Shown piece by piece: positions 19,701 to 33,800 of a DNA stretch of 64,000 nt. Made by a program: the position numbers and the translations under genes. Location of the stretch: contig NC_060028.1 in the NCBI RefSeq assembly GCF_021134715.1, positions 10,639,482 to 10,703,481 of the forward strand, read 5' to 3'. Source of the DNA: Daphnia pulex (Eukaryota; Arthropoda; Branchiopoda; Diplostraca; Daphniidae). The number at the start of each line of letters is the position of its first letter. The stretch's first letter is position 1. Below the pieces are notes generated by a model, which worked only from the letters and a program-made list of their open reading frames with translations, did not search any database and had not been told where the DNA came from.

Positions 19701-22700
19701 AAAAAGAGGAGCCGTAAAGGTCGTCTAGAGATCGGCTCTAGCTGCTGTCAAAGGCCTTTTTTTCGGCGGTTGTATTATAAATAGCAAATAGGTTCGTGAC
19801 TCTTTTCTTTGAACATCTAACCCGGCCCATCGCCCATCCTCTTTCCGGAGACCGAGTGACCGCGCCCATCCAGTCGGCATGAAAAATCACACCCCGTTTT
19901 TCTTTTTTTTTTCGGCCTCCCAGTCACGAACGGCGAAAGGTTAGCAAAAAAAAGAAAGAGGAAGACATGGCGAATCGACATCTTTAGTCACCGAGAGACG
20001 GCAGACGTTCACCGTGAATGGAAGAATAACTCTGGGCGAATAGATTTACTGCGCAATCATTCGTCGGACGGGGAGGCCAGCGTAGGCGGAAAGCCTCGTT
20101 GACGTAATCATCTGCGTGATCGCTTCTTCTTTTTCTTCTTCCGGAATTCAAAATGACTGCCCGCGTCATTTCACGACTGTCGACATCACAGTCCCGGCGG
20201 TTACCCGAAATTCAATGGATTGGTTCAATCCCATCCAGCCTCACACACAAATGTGTAATAGCATCGAAAATGGGTGGTGGTGGGGATGGGCCAAGTGATA
20301 AGGAAATGCGGCCGACATTAGCGGATCGATCGGCCGTCGCAAGAATTTCTAACCCACCACCAACAACAACAGTGATTCTATTTTGCGTGCCGTTGCATTT
20401 CTTCGGGACACCGAGTCCTCCTCACGGCTCCGAGTATTATTGTGCACTACCACTAGTCTATATAACAACATGCAGCTGGCGGTGATGGCTCCGCGGGGCT
20501 AATAGCTAATCTCCTTTCATCTATTTACCGCCCCACCCACCCGCCCGCTCGATCGATTTCTCTACTCCGCCGAGAAGAGCAGAGTCGCCTAACTCAACCA
20601 AAGTTGATTGGATCAAGTGCAAACTAGCGCCAGAGAGAGAGAGAGATGCCGATGGCGACACAACAGCGACAAATAAACGAAATGGGGAGCAAAGAAATGC
20701 CTTCGAGCGACAACATTATGTTTCGACGGATCGAAATCATAATAACCGCGTGCAGAAAAGAAAAGGCAAATGTTAGAAGATCCAACCCGGCCGCAGGATC
20801 GATAGAGTTAATGAAATGATTGAAAAGATTTTCTTCCCAAACGCGGAAGAACAGACGAGAATTCCGGAGTGTTATTTTCGTTATTCTTCTTTCTCTTCCA
20901 CCCACGACTCGATTCGTTAGACGTTTTGCCCCTCAGGAGGATTCCCAATCAACTGGCTCACCAATCCCGGGCAAATTGAGTCTTGTGTTTCAAACGAGAT
21001 GGCCGCAATAACTGCAAAAATAAGACCCGACCCGACCCAGCTGCTCTGTTGTAGGTGAAATGAAATTCAATTTGGACCCCACGCCGTCGCTAGGGGAAAA
21101 CAAACAGCGACAACAACAATCAGATAAAAAAGAAGAGAACAGAACAGAACAAACATTCTTTATTCTTTTTCTTCGTTCGTTTGTTCGTTTGATGAATTGT
21201 TTCCAATTGAATATCGGGGACCGACTAAATATCTGCGAGCTTTGATGGCGCGTGCGTTTGACATTTTGTCGGGGGAGGTTTGAATCGCGTTCACCGCACG
21301 GACAAAAAAAAAATTGACTGTTAGTGGTGCCGACACAAGCCCTCAAGTCATTTGTTATTGCATTTATTTAATGTGTCGAGGAGGATAAAGACAGTGTGGA
21401 GACTAATGGACTTTACTGGCGCGTCTGTTATGTTACATATTTCTTTCTTCTGCTGTGCGTGTGGATCGTTTTTACGGCTGGTAATGAGCGACATTTGGTG
21501 GTCAATTAACTTCGGCCGAAAATTCGAAAAAAAGGAAATGGCCTCCTCCTCCGCTTCACATATGCGGTCGTCTTATAAACTTTGCTGGCCTTTCAAACGG
21601 AGATGGCCGGGGCATAGTTGTTTCCGGCGGGGTCGAAATTCTATTCGGTAGCTCCCCCCCTCAGGATATAACGAAAAGTCATTCGAAATCAATCGATCAA
21701 TAATAAACCAAGAATAGAGAAATTCCAAACAGACGCCGATATAACTTCCCCGCAAAAATAAATAAAAGAAAAAATATTTTTTTTTTTAGTCAAATCATCC
21801 GGGGTGACCAATCAACTATTTTTTCCAGAGAATGGGGTGAAGGATAAAAAAAAGACCCATCTGTTCACCGGTTTTTTAGAAATAGAAAAAGAAAAAAACA
21901 CATCAGGTAAACTAAAGAAAAAAAAAGTATACTATAGATGCGGGCTTTCTAACTTTGTAAAGAGAGAGGGGAGAGCTAGAGTCTATTGCCCTGAGGGGGC
22001 AGGTGTTGCCTTGGTGTTATTTAGCGGCCCCTTCTTCTTCTTCTTCTTCTTCTTTCATAAAAATTAAACTCGGTTAAGAGAGAAACGAAAAGAAAAGGCA
22101 CCGTGCGCTTGCAAGGTGCTGTGTGTGGGGTTAACCCCCCCCCGGTTCCATCTTCCTACTGACTGTGTAGACCTTCCCGTATGTTACCATGATGATGGAA
22201 AGGAAGAAGAGGGGGGATGGATAGTTGAGGGAAAAATTGAAAAAAAAAATAATAATAATAATAAAGATGAAGCAGAAGAGAGCGGCGGCGTCCAAGAAGA
22301 AAAGAAGTTGTTGTTATGAGCCCCAGCAGCCCAGCTATTGGATTCCACCGGCGACCTTTTCTATCTACCTTGGGATAGACTCTATATAGACACACACACC
22401 TGGACATATGGAAGCTCATCTTTAGGGAGAAACCGTGACAGATGCTTGTCGCGAATGTCAGCCAAAAACAGAATCCAGTGGATGGAGAAGAAGAAGAAAA
22501 CAAGCTCGCGCAAATAATAATAATAAAAGATAAATTCCCTTTTTCGAAGAGTGGCCCAGGAACTCAGCTGTTGACTTTGTCGAAAAGCCGAAACTCGCTT
22601 CAATAAACAAATAACAAGCTACACAAGAGGGGAGGCAAAAATTGTTGTTGTCGAAAGGTTACTGAATGTTATAAAAGTGAACAACTGCCATCGTCGCTAT

Positions 22701-24751
22701 AAATAAAAAAAAAACTGTCGTATGTCTATGTGTGTGTCTGATTCTATCTATCGCATAATGAGGCTGGCGGAACAGGGAACGTGCTCCGGGAGTTGTTGCC
22801 GATCGACCGACTTTTCTGCCGCATTATCGACACCACCACCACCACCACCACCCACTGTAATAGATAGAGACACACCCAGCAGCAGCAGTACCGCCGACAC
22901 TCTCCCCTTTTCTTTTTTCCTGTCTATACACGCATCCTTTCATCCAATAACCAACCCACTTGGCACAGCAGCAGAGAGCCCTAACGTGAGCCAGCACAGA
23001 TCGAGTCTATGCGACGAACGCGTGTGTACACGGCGCATTGCATCACCTTTTTCTGCGTGCCCTCCGAACAACACGTAATATTCCGATTCCGAGACTCTCT
23101 CCCCGCTCCCACACGAATGATTTGGATTTTTAAAAGAAAAACTTTTCAAATAAAAAAAGCGCGGGATTTTTAAAAAATAAAAGTAAAAAACTGTCACGTG
23201 AACTTTAGACGATAAAAGATGACCACCACTTTTTTTTTAGCTGGACGACCTTTTTCCGGCTACAGTTCAGAGTAATCGAGATAAATAGTAGGTCAACTTA
23301 TACCTGAAATGTTATTGGCTAAAGGAGGGGGGAAAACTTTTTGGCGGATACGCGGATGGTGCCGTCTTATATACAGTGAAGCCATGCGAAACATAAAAAC
23401 AAAAAAAAAAATAAGTCAAATCGTACAAGTTGCTGTTTTTTTTTTCTTCTTTCCCTTCAACTTCAACTTTTTCCCTTCCGTCTCTAGCAGCAACGTCAAT
23501 AAAAACAAAGTCCAGGTCTCTGCACCCCACCAAGAAGGAAAGAAAGAAAGACAAAAGTGAAGCCTTGTATATATTAGACAGCAGCGCGCTGCCTACTACT
23601 ACTGGAAATACATACGTATATAGATTTCCCTTTTTTTACGACCGGGCTAGATGAAAAAATGATAAAAATATTTCGGTGGGAAAAAGACATGATGCTGTAA
23701 AAGAAAGACGGTGTGTGCGCGCATGAAGTTATATGATGATACACCTACGAACAAATTCGACTCGCTTCTGTACATCTAATTTATCTTTGCGCTGTTGGGA
23801 AACCGGGCGGCGGCGGACAACTAAACAAAAAAGATGGACTAGAAGCCTTCGGCCTTGTCCACTCGTTTGTTCCGGTTCTACACACACTACACTACGGCGG
23901 ATGGATGGGATGGGATGCTGGATAAAGATGTGAAATCTCATAACTTACGTTGTTCTCGAGCCGCTCCAATTGGGCCGCGTTGAGTTGCTGGTGATGGTCG
24001 AGCCGTTGGACGTCGTCGTCGACTTGCTGGATCGATTGATTGATCTGCTGGCGGTAAGCCGCCTCGTCGGCCACCTGGGCCTGCAGCACTGTGACGTCGA
24101 AGCGGGTCAGCTGGAGCTGGCCGGCCGTCTCCTGCTGCTGCTGCAACTGCCTCGACACGTTGACGGAGCGATTCAGATCGAGGATTTCGCCCTTCATCTC
24201 GGCCAGCGACGACTGGAGCCAGTGCAGCGTCTTCTGCTCGTTCTCCGACGACGTCGCCGTAGGCTCGGCCGTGACGTCGTTCCGTCCCGACGACGCCGAC
24301 GACGCTGTCGTCGCTTCCTTGACGTGTTCCATGTCACGTCTGCCGGAAATCAATCAATCAATTTAGTTGTTGGACAAGGTTAGTTATGTTATATTTTAAA
24401 AAGCTTCCGGATGGATCACAGACGGAATGGATTCAATGCAACTCACCTGAGAGAGTCAATTTCGGCCCGTAATTCGCCAATCACCGAGGCGTAGTGAATG
24501 TCGCGCAGTTTGGTGGCCAGCAGCTCTTCCAGCGCCCGGTTGGTTTCGGCCATTTGCTTGGAGAGTTCGCCGAGTCGGAGGCCTTCGGCCCGGAGCAGAA
24601 CGGCTCCGTCCAATCCCGAACTGGAGGTCGTTAACAACATGTCCGTAGTGGAGGTCGTCGTTGTCGCCGCAGGATCGACTTGTGATCGGCAGACGGAAAC
24701 GGCCAACAGCAGAACCAGGAGACACTTGAACTTTGCCATCGTGGCCATCAT
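16779..24751 (-). CDS. Secreted coiled-coil protein with fibrinogen-related domain (Scabrous-like)
   Basis: Four exons join in frame: 24447-24751, 23949-24339, 17520-18486 and 16779-17443, all with GT-AG borders, giving 775 residues. Residues 1-23 are a signal peptide. Heptad-rich, Gln/Leu-rich coiled coil fills much of 60-540. RRRTR at 269-273 is a possible furin site and RHHRIRHHR-type basic sequence follows. The fibrinogen-related domain runs from C556 to about 755 with paired cysteines C556/C580 and C704/C717, the calcium-site DND at 694-696, GGWWYSHC and NINGKY. A Thr/Ala/Ser tail ends the protein. Such domains mediate extracellular recognition; with an N-terminal coiled coil the proteins oligomerise. 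Length and layout match Drosophila Scabrous, a secreted Notch-pathway modulator of about 774 residues, but angiopoietin- or tachylectin-like proteins share the architecture. Orthology is inferred, not shown. ATG 24751, 24748 and 24739 are all possible starts. Confidence 0.88.
22031..22054. repeat. (CTT)n microsatellite
   Basis: About eight tandem CTT units within the long intron. Confidence 0.9.
22831..22852. repeat. (CCA)n microsatellite
   Basis: About seven tandem CAC units within the long intron. Confidence 0.9.
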
Positions 24752-25091
24752 CTCTTCTTCTTAACTTCTTATTGAAACAACAACAACAACACCGAAGAAC
24801 AACCGAAAAACCAAAATTCAAATTTCACATGAACCGCAAATTCACCGCAAAAAGTTTTTTTTTTCAAATCAGACCAATAAACTTTAACCAAACAAATAAT
24901 TTTTTGGAAATAACTTGCTCAAAAAATTGAAAGGGGAATATGATAAGGAGCTAGGAGGTGCGTACATGTAGTTCACTGTCAGGAGCTCGGAACTCGACTG
25001 GCTTCGGTTGGACCGGGTGGCTACCGTTTTGTCTCTTTTTCCTCCCTCTCTCTCTCTTCGGTTTGGCTCCTCCCCTTTTTCCATCGGGGTA

Positions 25092-25111
25092 GTAGTAGCT
25101 ACTACTACACC
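25092..25111. repeat. Perfect 20-bp palindrome of GTA units
   Basis: GTAGTAGTAGCTACTACTAC reads the same on both strands, centred on AGCT. It lies about 350 bp upstream of the fibrinogen-domain gene's start codon. Confidence 0.8.
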
Positions 25112-25348
25112 CGGGTAAAAAAAAAAAAAGTGGGTACTAGAGCCGAGAGAGCGCGTTCACCTGATGGCACGCGCTTATTTACGCCTCCGCCTTCTTCTTC
25201 TTCTTCTTCTTAAAACATGTGGAGAGACTCTGATGTCGGTGTGTGTCACTGCTGGATGGCTATCGCCGATTTCCATCAACGGAATAGATATATAATACAA
25301 GGCCCTCTCACTCACACATTCGGGATAGTTTGAGTGAGTACCTTGGCT

Positions 25349-25364
25349 GGCAGCTGCAGCTGCC
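25349..25364. promoter_or_regulatory. Palindromic double E-box upstream of the fibrinogen-domain gene
   Basis: GGCAGCTGCAGCTGCC is a perfect palindrome containing two abutting CAGCTG E-boxes, about 0.6 kb upstream of the start codon at 24751. CAGCTG is a preferred site for class A/proneural bHLH dimers. Whether it lies in the promoter, a 5' UTR or a first intron is unknown. Confidence 0.4.
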
Positions 25365-25369
25365 GATAG

Positions 25370-25397
25370 CACACACCCACACACACACACACACACA
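25370..25397. repeat. (AC)n microsatellite
   Basis: An AC dinucleotide run with one CC interruption, directly after the double E-box. Confidence 0.9.
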
Positions 25398-27684
25398 GCA
25401 CACTCGCCCGTCTTTCGACATTTACAGAGACCTCCCATCAAACATCCTCATCGTCTAAGCTATACAACATCTCCCAAACTACACACAGAATATATCTAGT
25501 GGCTGGATGTTATACAATATCGAGCCAGGACTCCCGAGACGACCGAAAAGCAATACACTACACCCACCCAAACTCTTTGCCGCTGTCAACTTACCATCAC
25601 AACTAACCCAATCTAATAGTTACATATATATACAGTCAAGTTGCCAATGCCAAATTCTATACACACCCCAACGTCACATTTACACAGGATAACAAAAAAA
25701 AACCAATCTAGTTCGTGAGCATGTTATTCGGTTGTGACCGAAGAAAAACGATTTTACTTTTTTATTTTTATTTGGCGACAGACTAGGTACACATCATAGT
25801 CATTCAATTGTCTGGGAATGTGTCTTTGACATTGTTTTTTTTATTTTGATCATTTCTTCTTTTTGTGTGGGGACGAGCACACACATTAGTATGAAGGAAC
25901 ACGACCGCTCACACTCTCAATCCAAGACCCCCCCCCCCTTTATACATATAAGCTTATCTGGATATAATAAGGCCTAGCTCAGCTCTAAAGGGTTCCATAC
26001 AACGGATTGAGCGTTTGCCGAGCTTTGGCAACGTTAAGCGGTCGGGGGTCACAATTTGGGAGCAGTGAATATTTTGTTAGTTATAAGCTAGAGTATATTT
26101 CTGGTGATATTTTTCTACTACCCCCAGCAAAAGTCAGTAAGGGGGTGTAGTAGCTCTTGTTCGTTCGTTTCTTAATTTTTTCTTTTTTTTTCGTGGGGGG
26201 GATTTTTTGGGGGAACATTCTGACACGACAGCAGAAGCCATCGGTAGAAAAAAGGGGGGTCCTTCTATGTATGAGTTACTCCCTCCACTTTACCATCAGT
26301 ATAAAGGTGAAAAAGGCAAAGGTGAGTTTTTGGGGGGGTTTGGTGGCTTTTTTCGTCCAATTATAATAAAGGAGCGCGCGGGTGGCAGCAGGTTATGCAG
26401 GGGTCTAGGAGCCCCAACAGAAGGGGGTCGGATCCTCATGTGACAGCTGCTCTATACGCCGTAGCCAGCCCAACTATCGTCCTTCTCTCTCCTTATTTTA
26501 TCTCCAGCACAAGCAAACCTTCTGCCATTATTATTCACCATCCTATATGTTCACTATCCACCACGCATGTTATTTTTTCCTCCAGGAAAAATTTAAAAGG
26601 AGCTATATTTCCCCTTTCGTTTTGTCTGTTGCTATAGAACCCCGTGTGTAATGGTGGTCTTGAATATATAAGTCTTTCTTTTGTTTTTTGACTTTACTTT
26701 TCCCGCTCAACGGTTTGTTATCGGCCAGGGAGTCCAGGTGGATGTCGTCTCCGTAGTGATAACCGGTTGTGTTCTCTCTTCTCCCATCTTAAGACTTTTT
26801 TTCTTTTTTCTTTTTTTCGAATCTGTTTCTTGGACGGAAATGGAGAAGAAAGCACGAGCAGCACACACACACAGCCCCAACGTTGCACCTGCCCCGACTC
26901 AATCCGCTGCGGGTCAATAACGTCGTCTGGATGTATATATAATAAGAAATGATTTGAGCTTATATGGAAGTATAGTATAGACTACTGACAGGGATTTCTC
27001 AAAAACCCACCGCTAGTCTACAACTATATATAAAACTCTAGACGACTATCAATTTTGAAAATTGGATGCCAGGTGCGTTCCTGGCCCAGAAATAAAAAAT
27101 TAATTTCGTCTTCCCAGGGACGGAGATGACAAGGTAAAAAGTTGCCGAATTAAAACGAACGGCAAAGAGAGTGGCAAGTTGGTGTGTGCGCGCTCGCCAG
27201 CCGGGAGAAAGTTGAGTGTCGAATGTGTCGAAAATGAAAAACTTTTTTAAGGGCCTAACGAACACGGAATGAATTTTCTCGCCAAAGTCTTTCGGTACGC
27301 GTCTAGAAAATTTTAGTACTTGTTGAAACGCAAGTTGTCATATCAATTCGACTCAAAAATACGACATTTCAGAATATTATTGTATAACTTGGAAAGCTAT
27401 CAAAGTTAGAGTTGGAGAGTCTGTTGAACAAAAATTTCTCTTTGAAAGAGGAGCTAAGATTTGACGACTTTTTAATGGGCAACGCAACGGACGGATGTCG
27501 TTACAATTGAAAATGCATTTCCAGTCAGAGCGGCGGATGAGAAGAGCCAGTTCAGGGGAAGAAAAACGCTCAAACAAACCATCAACCTCCTCCAGTTAAA
27601 TGAGGAGAAGATAAATGGTTATCACGCCATCGCCCAGGAGATAACAAAGGTCAACACACACACACACATCACAGGCATTTCCAC

Positions 27685-27800
27685 CAGCTGTGCATACACA
27701 AGGCGAAAATAAAAATGTAGAAAGAGCCGCTGTGCAGAATGTTCAATATTTACCTGGGCCAGATTGGAAAGCTATAACAGCTGATGGAGCTCCCCAGCTG
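27685..27800. promoter_or_regulatory. Cluster of three CAGCTG E-boxes
   Basis: CAGCTG occurs at 27685, 27778 and 27795, three times in 116 bp, against an expectation of about one per 4 kb in random DNA. It is about 3 kb upstream of the fibrinogen-domain gene and is a candidate bHLH-responsive element. Confidence 0.3.
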
Positions 27801-30800
27801 TAGTACACTTTCTCTCCCTACGATCTGCTCCAGTTTTTCGCCAAACTGCGGGTCAAGGGTCGATCTCATTTTCGGCACTACCAAAAATTTATTTTTAGTG
27901 CGGTGGTCCCCACTTCCGTACAAAGTTGAGGCCATTGATAAAAAATCCTGACAATGAAAAAATAAGAAATCCCCCACACAAAATTGAATGTATAGCTTGT
28001 TACTATACTATACGGAATTGTAACCAGCCCTCGACAAATAATACCCTTTATTATATTTTCCCTGCGGTTCAAAGGGGTTAGTATATTCTTCTACTATACG
28101 TACTATCCGGGCCAGTGTGTGTGTGTCACATGGTCGCCTATTGTTCTGACTCGACCTGATGGTTCGCCCGTCCAACCATCTGCCCTTGTGGTTGACCTGC
28201 CCTCGTGCTGTCTATACTCTCTCTCCGACAGATATATCCAGCGCTTATTTATTTACAGGGATGTGTGTGTGTGTAGACTGTGCGGTACAGACTAGACACA
28301 ATGCGCACGAACGGTCGCTACGCTACAGCCCCCACCAAAACAAGAAACACGACGACTCGGATTGCAACTGCACATGCAGTTTTTCTCTCTCGATATATCT
28401 ATATCTCTTCTTCTTCTCCTTCTTTTGTCGGAAGGAGCGGCTATTCCAGCTCGCTGGATCGATCCGGGAGAGTCTTTTATTTCTTTTATTTGTTTTTTGT
28501 TTTGTTTCACGCTGTCTAGTCACCGGTATGATTACACACTGGCATGCTTGTGGGGAATCTTTTAACCCGTGACGTGCATGAAGTATGTGCTGTCTCGAGT
28601 GGTTCATTCTATATCAAGATCTATACACACTTAAACCTTATCTATTTACGCACGGGTTTTAGACGTGTGGTCCAATCAAAGCCGGGCGAGATTCCAGAGA
28701 ACTTGAGACATTTGGGCGTAGGATAATCGATTGATTGGGGGGTAGAAATACAAAGGAAAAAGTCGATTTTCAATTTGATACATTGGTGTAGAGAGAAATG
28801 TACGGGTGAGACAGGGTTATTGCACGGCGTTCGGAAGAGAGATATTTACGGCCTTATATATGTAGACAGCGCAGCCCAGGCACGTGTAGGGCTATTGACA
28901 ATTTGTGCATGTCAATAATCAGCCGCCCTCTATACACTAGTCCGTCACCAACTGCCATGCGCCGTAGAACTATGCCACACAGCTCAGAGAGAAGGAGAGA
29001 GAGAAGATATTTTCGAATAATAGTTGATGATATTGTATTGTCACGTCCCGACATACGATCCATCGACTTTTCTTCCAGATGATTCAGCCGGGCGTGATGA
29101 ACTATTCATAGACGTAACTCGCATGTGACTTGACGATATATATTAGCTATTATGCTGCTGCTGCTGCCTACTGCTACTGCTGTAAAGAGCCGAGCTTCCT
29201 AGCTATTCAACGGTTGCCATGGGTCAATAACGTCGAGACGGTTAGACCAGCTCGACGTTTCACAAATGGCCTGTATGCAACATTAAAGAAGGAACCAACT
29301 GCGCACATTTGGGACGGCCCTACACACTTTCTCAATCTATATACTCTCAATCATCCAAAAGGACATATATTCAAAGAATAAGTGCGGAGGGGCTTACATA
29401 ACGACACGAGTGTATGAGTATGTACATCTGCTAGACTTTGAGGGCAAATAGAACAGCAGCAATGTGCGATGCTAGCTGTGGAAATCATTTTAAGTAAAGG
29501 GTCTGTGCTGGATATACACAACAACCATTACATGTGTGTGCTAGCCGACTAGAGAGCTGCAATGGACGTCTAGCGGTTTTTGTACAAATATCTATCCAGA
29601 GCAAATATACAAGATGGAAAGGAAAAAAAAAGGTTCTGGGGTCGTTTTATTTGGTTTGAGGACCACCAACAGAACGACATGGATCCGAACAAGAAAAGTC
29701 CCGACTTGTTATACATAGAGGGATAGAAAAAGTTCAAATCTATAGACAGGCCTCTGTGAATGGTATAATATCGAACAAGGAAAAAAAGTGGGGGGGAACA
29801 AGCCTTCCATTGCAGCCTGGCCAAAAGATATCGAACGACATATATATCGAACGACAATCTAGTGGACATTGCAGCTATAAATATCGTATTCTTCTTCTTT
29901 CTTTTTCTGGGCTTGGCAGCATCGACATCTCATAAATGTCGATATAGAGACTTGGTTGGGGCCCCTTTTGATATCTCAAACCGTCCCGTCGTCTGTGAAT
30001 CCAACAGTTTCCGCCCATTCAGTTTTGCACACAAGAGACGATCTAGAACGACTCGTGTTGCAGCAGACCCCCAGAAAGCTTCTACTAGCCTCCCTCGTTC
30101 GAGTCATTCATATTCATTCAGATGACGATACAATGGGAGGTTGTACACCCCCTCCAACCTTCTTTTTGCCTTGCCCAACTATTTTCTGATGTCATTTTCG
30201 ATCGTCCGTACAGAAAAGAGAAAAATATTTATGGCCCCCAGGTTTTTGTTAGAGAGACCCTTTAGTTTGTATTGCGTATACACTAGATCCTTCCCCCCCG
30301 TTTGAGCTATTTATCAGTGTGTACAGTATGACCCAACCAAAGGAAGAAGAAGTTCTTTTTGAGACTGGGAGAAACTCGGGAGGGGTCCATTTGTGGTTCT
30401 CGTTTTCTCTCTTGTATTCAAACATCTATCCATCGGGAGGACAGCATTCTTTTCGACTGGCGTTTGACGATGGAAGTCGCCTAGACCATGGAAGAAAAAC
30501 CCGCCTCCTCCATTTTTTCCCTTTTTGGCTTCAGAAAAACTAAAATAAAAAGTTTCGAAGCGCCCAAGTACACGTCGGCGAATAGATGCATGTATATATA
30601 CGTCCTTATTCTTCTCCACTGAACTGGAACGAAATTGAAGAAACGGCCCTCGAGAGTGTATGTGTACATTTTTAGATTCCATATTCCGCCTACCCACTCT
30701 TGGAAACTTTTGTTATTTTCCATCGGCGTGTCCGCCCTTCTCCATCCCTTTTTCTTCTTGAAATCGAATCCATAGAAAAAAAATTAGAACGAAAAGTTAA

Positions 30801-33800
30801 AAAAGAAATAAGAAAGAAATTTGTGCGTTGAGCGACACGGTCAGAGAGCACCAAGTTAACAACAAAAAATGTTCTTTTTTTGGGTGAATCAATTTCTCGG
30901 AAATAAATTGCGCAGTCGAGATAATAAAAGGGGGGCCAGCAGAAGCGAAAAAAAGAAGTTGATTGTTATTCATATTTTTTCCCTTGTCGGCGACACTAAC
31001 TTTTTCTACCCTCTCCACTTCAATAGAGTCCAGCTTTTTCAAATTCGATCCAGACTTTATTATTTACTGTATCAAAAATTTAATAGACACGCTCCCCTAT
31101 TCCATTTTTCAGAGGGGCTTCTTCTCTATTCGACGAATAAAAAAATATGAGACGGTCATAAACGACAGGAAAGAAATAGAAGATAAAAGGTTTTATTCCG
31201 CTCGTCTCTATTTCTTGACTTGCCAAGTCGACTGGCCGAGTCGGCAGGTGAGAGCTAAGAGCAGATGAATCTCGTCTAGACAGTCACGTAACAAACAAAC
31301 AACAGCAGAGAAAAAGTAGAAACATTGACGGATGTTTTGGTTGTCCCGGATAACAAATGATAAGAACCTGAAACTTCTTTTCATTCAGATGAATGGCAAT
31401 CCGGAAAAGTGATAATGGGCATCTGTTTTTATCATCATCACTTCCGTCTCTCTTGGAGCTCCAGTTTCGCCGATATTTTTAGTCACGCTTCCCGTCGAGT
31501 AGATTCTCTCACTCGTTACACAAAAGGAGGGACCGAGTACTTTTTGTATCATCCCATCAAGTCAAACCATTTTTTCGCACAGACGAGGGGGCCATAGGAT
31601 GTATAAATAATGATCCATCCTTCACCGCGTTCCTAATAACGTCCAGGTGCTAGAGATACTCGAGAGATGAGAAACTTGGCCATTATCTTTTCTCCACATT
31701 TCATCCGCATTTGCATAGACATTTAGAGACTCGAGACTCCGCGAGACTCGAGTGTTGATGCAGTTCTTGAAAAGTCTCTCACTCGGATATCCATCCAGCA
31801 TGCGAGCTGATGTTTTCAGTCTTAGATATAATTAGAGCCGCGTGTTTTCTTGTTGCCCTCTTCTCATTTTATCTTTCGCGCTTGATTGGAACACACACCC
31901 AAAAGAGAGAAAAAGAAAATAAGAAAGAAAGAAGCCCGTTCTTAATGATGATATTGACAAGGACTGCATCAAAACTTGTCATCTCTCCTCCAGGCCGTCA
32001 ACTCCAGCTCAGACTGTGTGACTCTCTTTCTCGCTAATCATTCCTTCAAGGAAAGAAGAAAACATCCGTCGTTCCGGCGTTGTGGTCCATATAGATTTTG
32101 GGGAGAACACAGGAGAGAGAGAGAGTTGGTTTCCTTCCGGAATAGAAAGGGGGGATAAAAACATATTAATGCGCCGGAATGTTTGCCCTAGCTGACGCAC
32201 ACGACAACGGTGAGACCATAAACGACCGACCGACCGACGACAACGACCTGCTTTATATTCGCCTAGCGGAATATGGTATAGATCAATAAAGCGGCTAAAA
32301 CTCTACTCCTCCTCCTGTAGTACAACTTTTGACTCTGGGCGGTTCCGCTTTTTCTTCTGGACGAATTTTTTTTTTCGTTCGGCAAACTCTGGAAAAAAGG
32401 AAATTCCAGACTAGGGAACCGAACAAATGTTGGCGAGAGCGTGACATCGCCACTTGCTCTCTCGCAAGCAGACGACAAATGAACCAACAAAAGAAAATTG
32501 GCACGATCTTCCGGACTGGGAAAAAGTAAAAAGAACCGGAAGAAAAAAAATTTCTTTTTGTGAAATTGGCGTTTATTTCTTTTTCCCTCCCAATTCCTGA
32601 TCTTGTTAAGTGGCAACTATGAAAAGAAAAAAAAAGTGAGATGCCCAGCACAGCACAGAGTCTTACTAGTAGATGTCTCAAGAGACCCAGAGCTATACAC
32701 TCTAATCCGCAACGTCCGGACTGGACATTTCACGTTGTTGTACATTGCGGAATAATCTCCTACTTCCTCCCCAACGTTATTTTTCGGGTGGGGTTTCGCC
32801 CGTGCCCATTAAGAGGATCACACACACACATTCACACACATTTTCCACCTTTTCTCTCTTTCGGAAAAGGTCAGAGAGTCGTAAATCGTCACGGGGGTGA
32901 CGGATTGTCCTGGACCCCCTTGCGTTTTCATTTCAAAAGTTGATTCGAAAAAACCCGCGCAAAAGTCCGGCACAAGCTCAGGTGCTGTCCAAGTTATCAG
33001 CCCAACCAACGTGGGGGTATACATCCAAAACGCCAGGTGCTGGCACACACAGAAGACGAAAACCGGTTCTCCTGTTTCTCTTCTTGCCACTCGGCAGTCG
33101 CCATATGAGCGATAAGTCGGGCAAAAGGTTTTTTCTTTATCGGTGGTTGAAAATCGACAGTCTAATAGCAGCAGCAGCAGCAGCCGTTAGACACACACAC
33201 ACACGATCGATGGGCTCAAGGGCCTATGGGCGGTCAGGTGTTGTGTGGCCATGTTGAAATAGAACAAGCAGCTGCTGCCGTCCGACAAACCAATCTTCTT
33301 GTATAAACTCTATCGCATTATTTTTATTTCTCCCCCAATGACACACAGAGTGTCCCGATTGAAGCCCATGTGGCGTTGCTGGCCGCCACCTGATATGCGG
33401 GCGTGGTGGCTCTTATAGACTAGACGCTGGTCAAATCCGACAATAAAAAAACCTGCGGGTTTATTACCCACAAAAACACTTTTTGTTTTTTCGAAAAATA
33501 CCCGCATTATTATTTCTAATGTGTTTATTTAACGTGATGTGTCGTGGTGGTGATGGTAGGAAGGATGACGTCATAAATTGCTTGGAAGGAAACATTCCGC
33601 GGGATGGATGGGAAAACTTTTTCTTTTTTCATTCGTGCGCAGATGTCGCCCGACCGAGTGACACATCCGCTTTTTTTTCATCTTTTATCTTTCTTTCTTT
33701 TTAGATTTATGTAAATAAATTGATCAATATTGAACAATGAGCGCAAATGTACAGGCTGCGCATTCAACATGGGCGCCGCGGGATGAAAAACAACCGCAAA

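Larger units (their letters stand above)
18487..23948 (-). other. 5.46-kb intron of the fibrinogen-domain gene
   Basis: GTAAGT at the 23948 end and TTTGAATCGAAA...CAG at the 18487 end, read on the minus strand, border this intron. The gene's other introns are 76 and 107 bp. It contains (CTT)n at 22031-22054, (CCA)n at 22831-22852 and many homopurine tracts. No nested exon was recognised on either strand. Confidence 0.7.
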
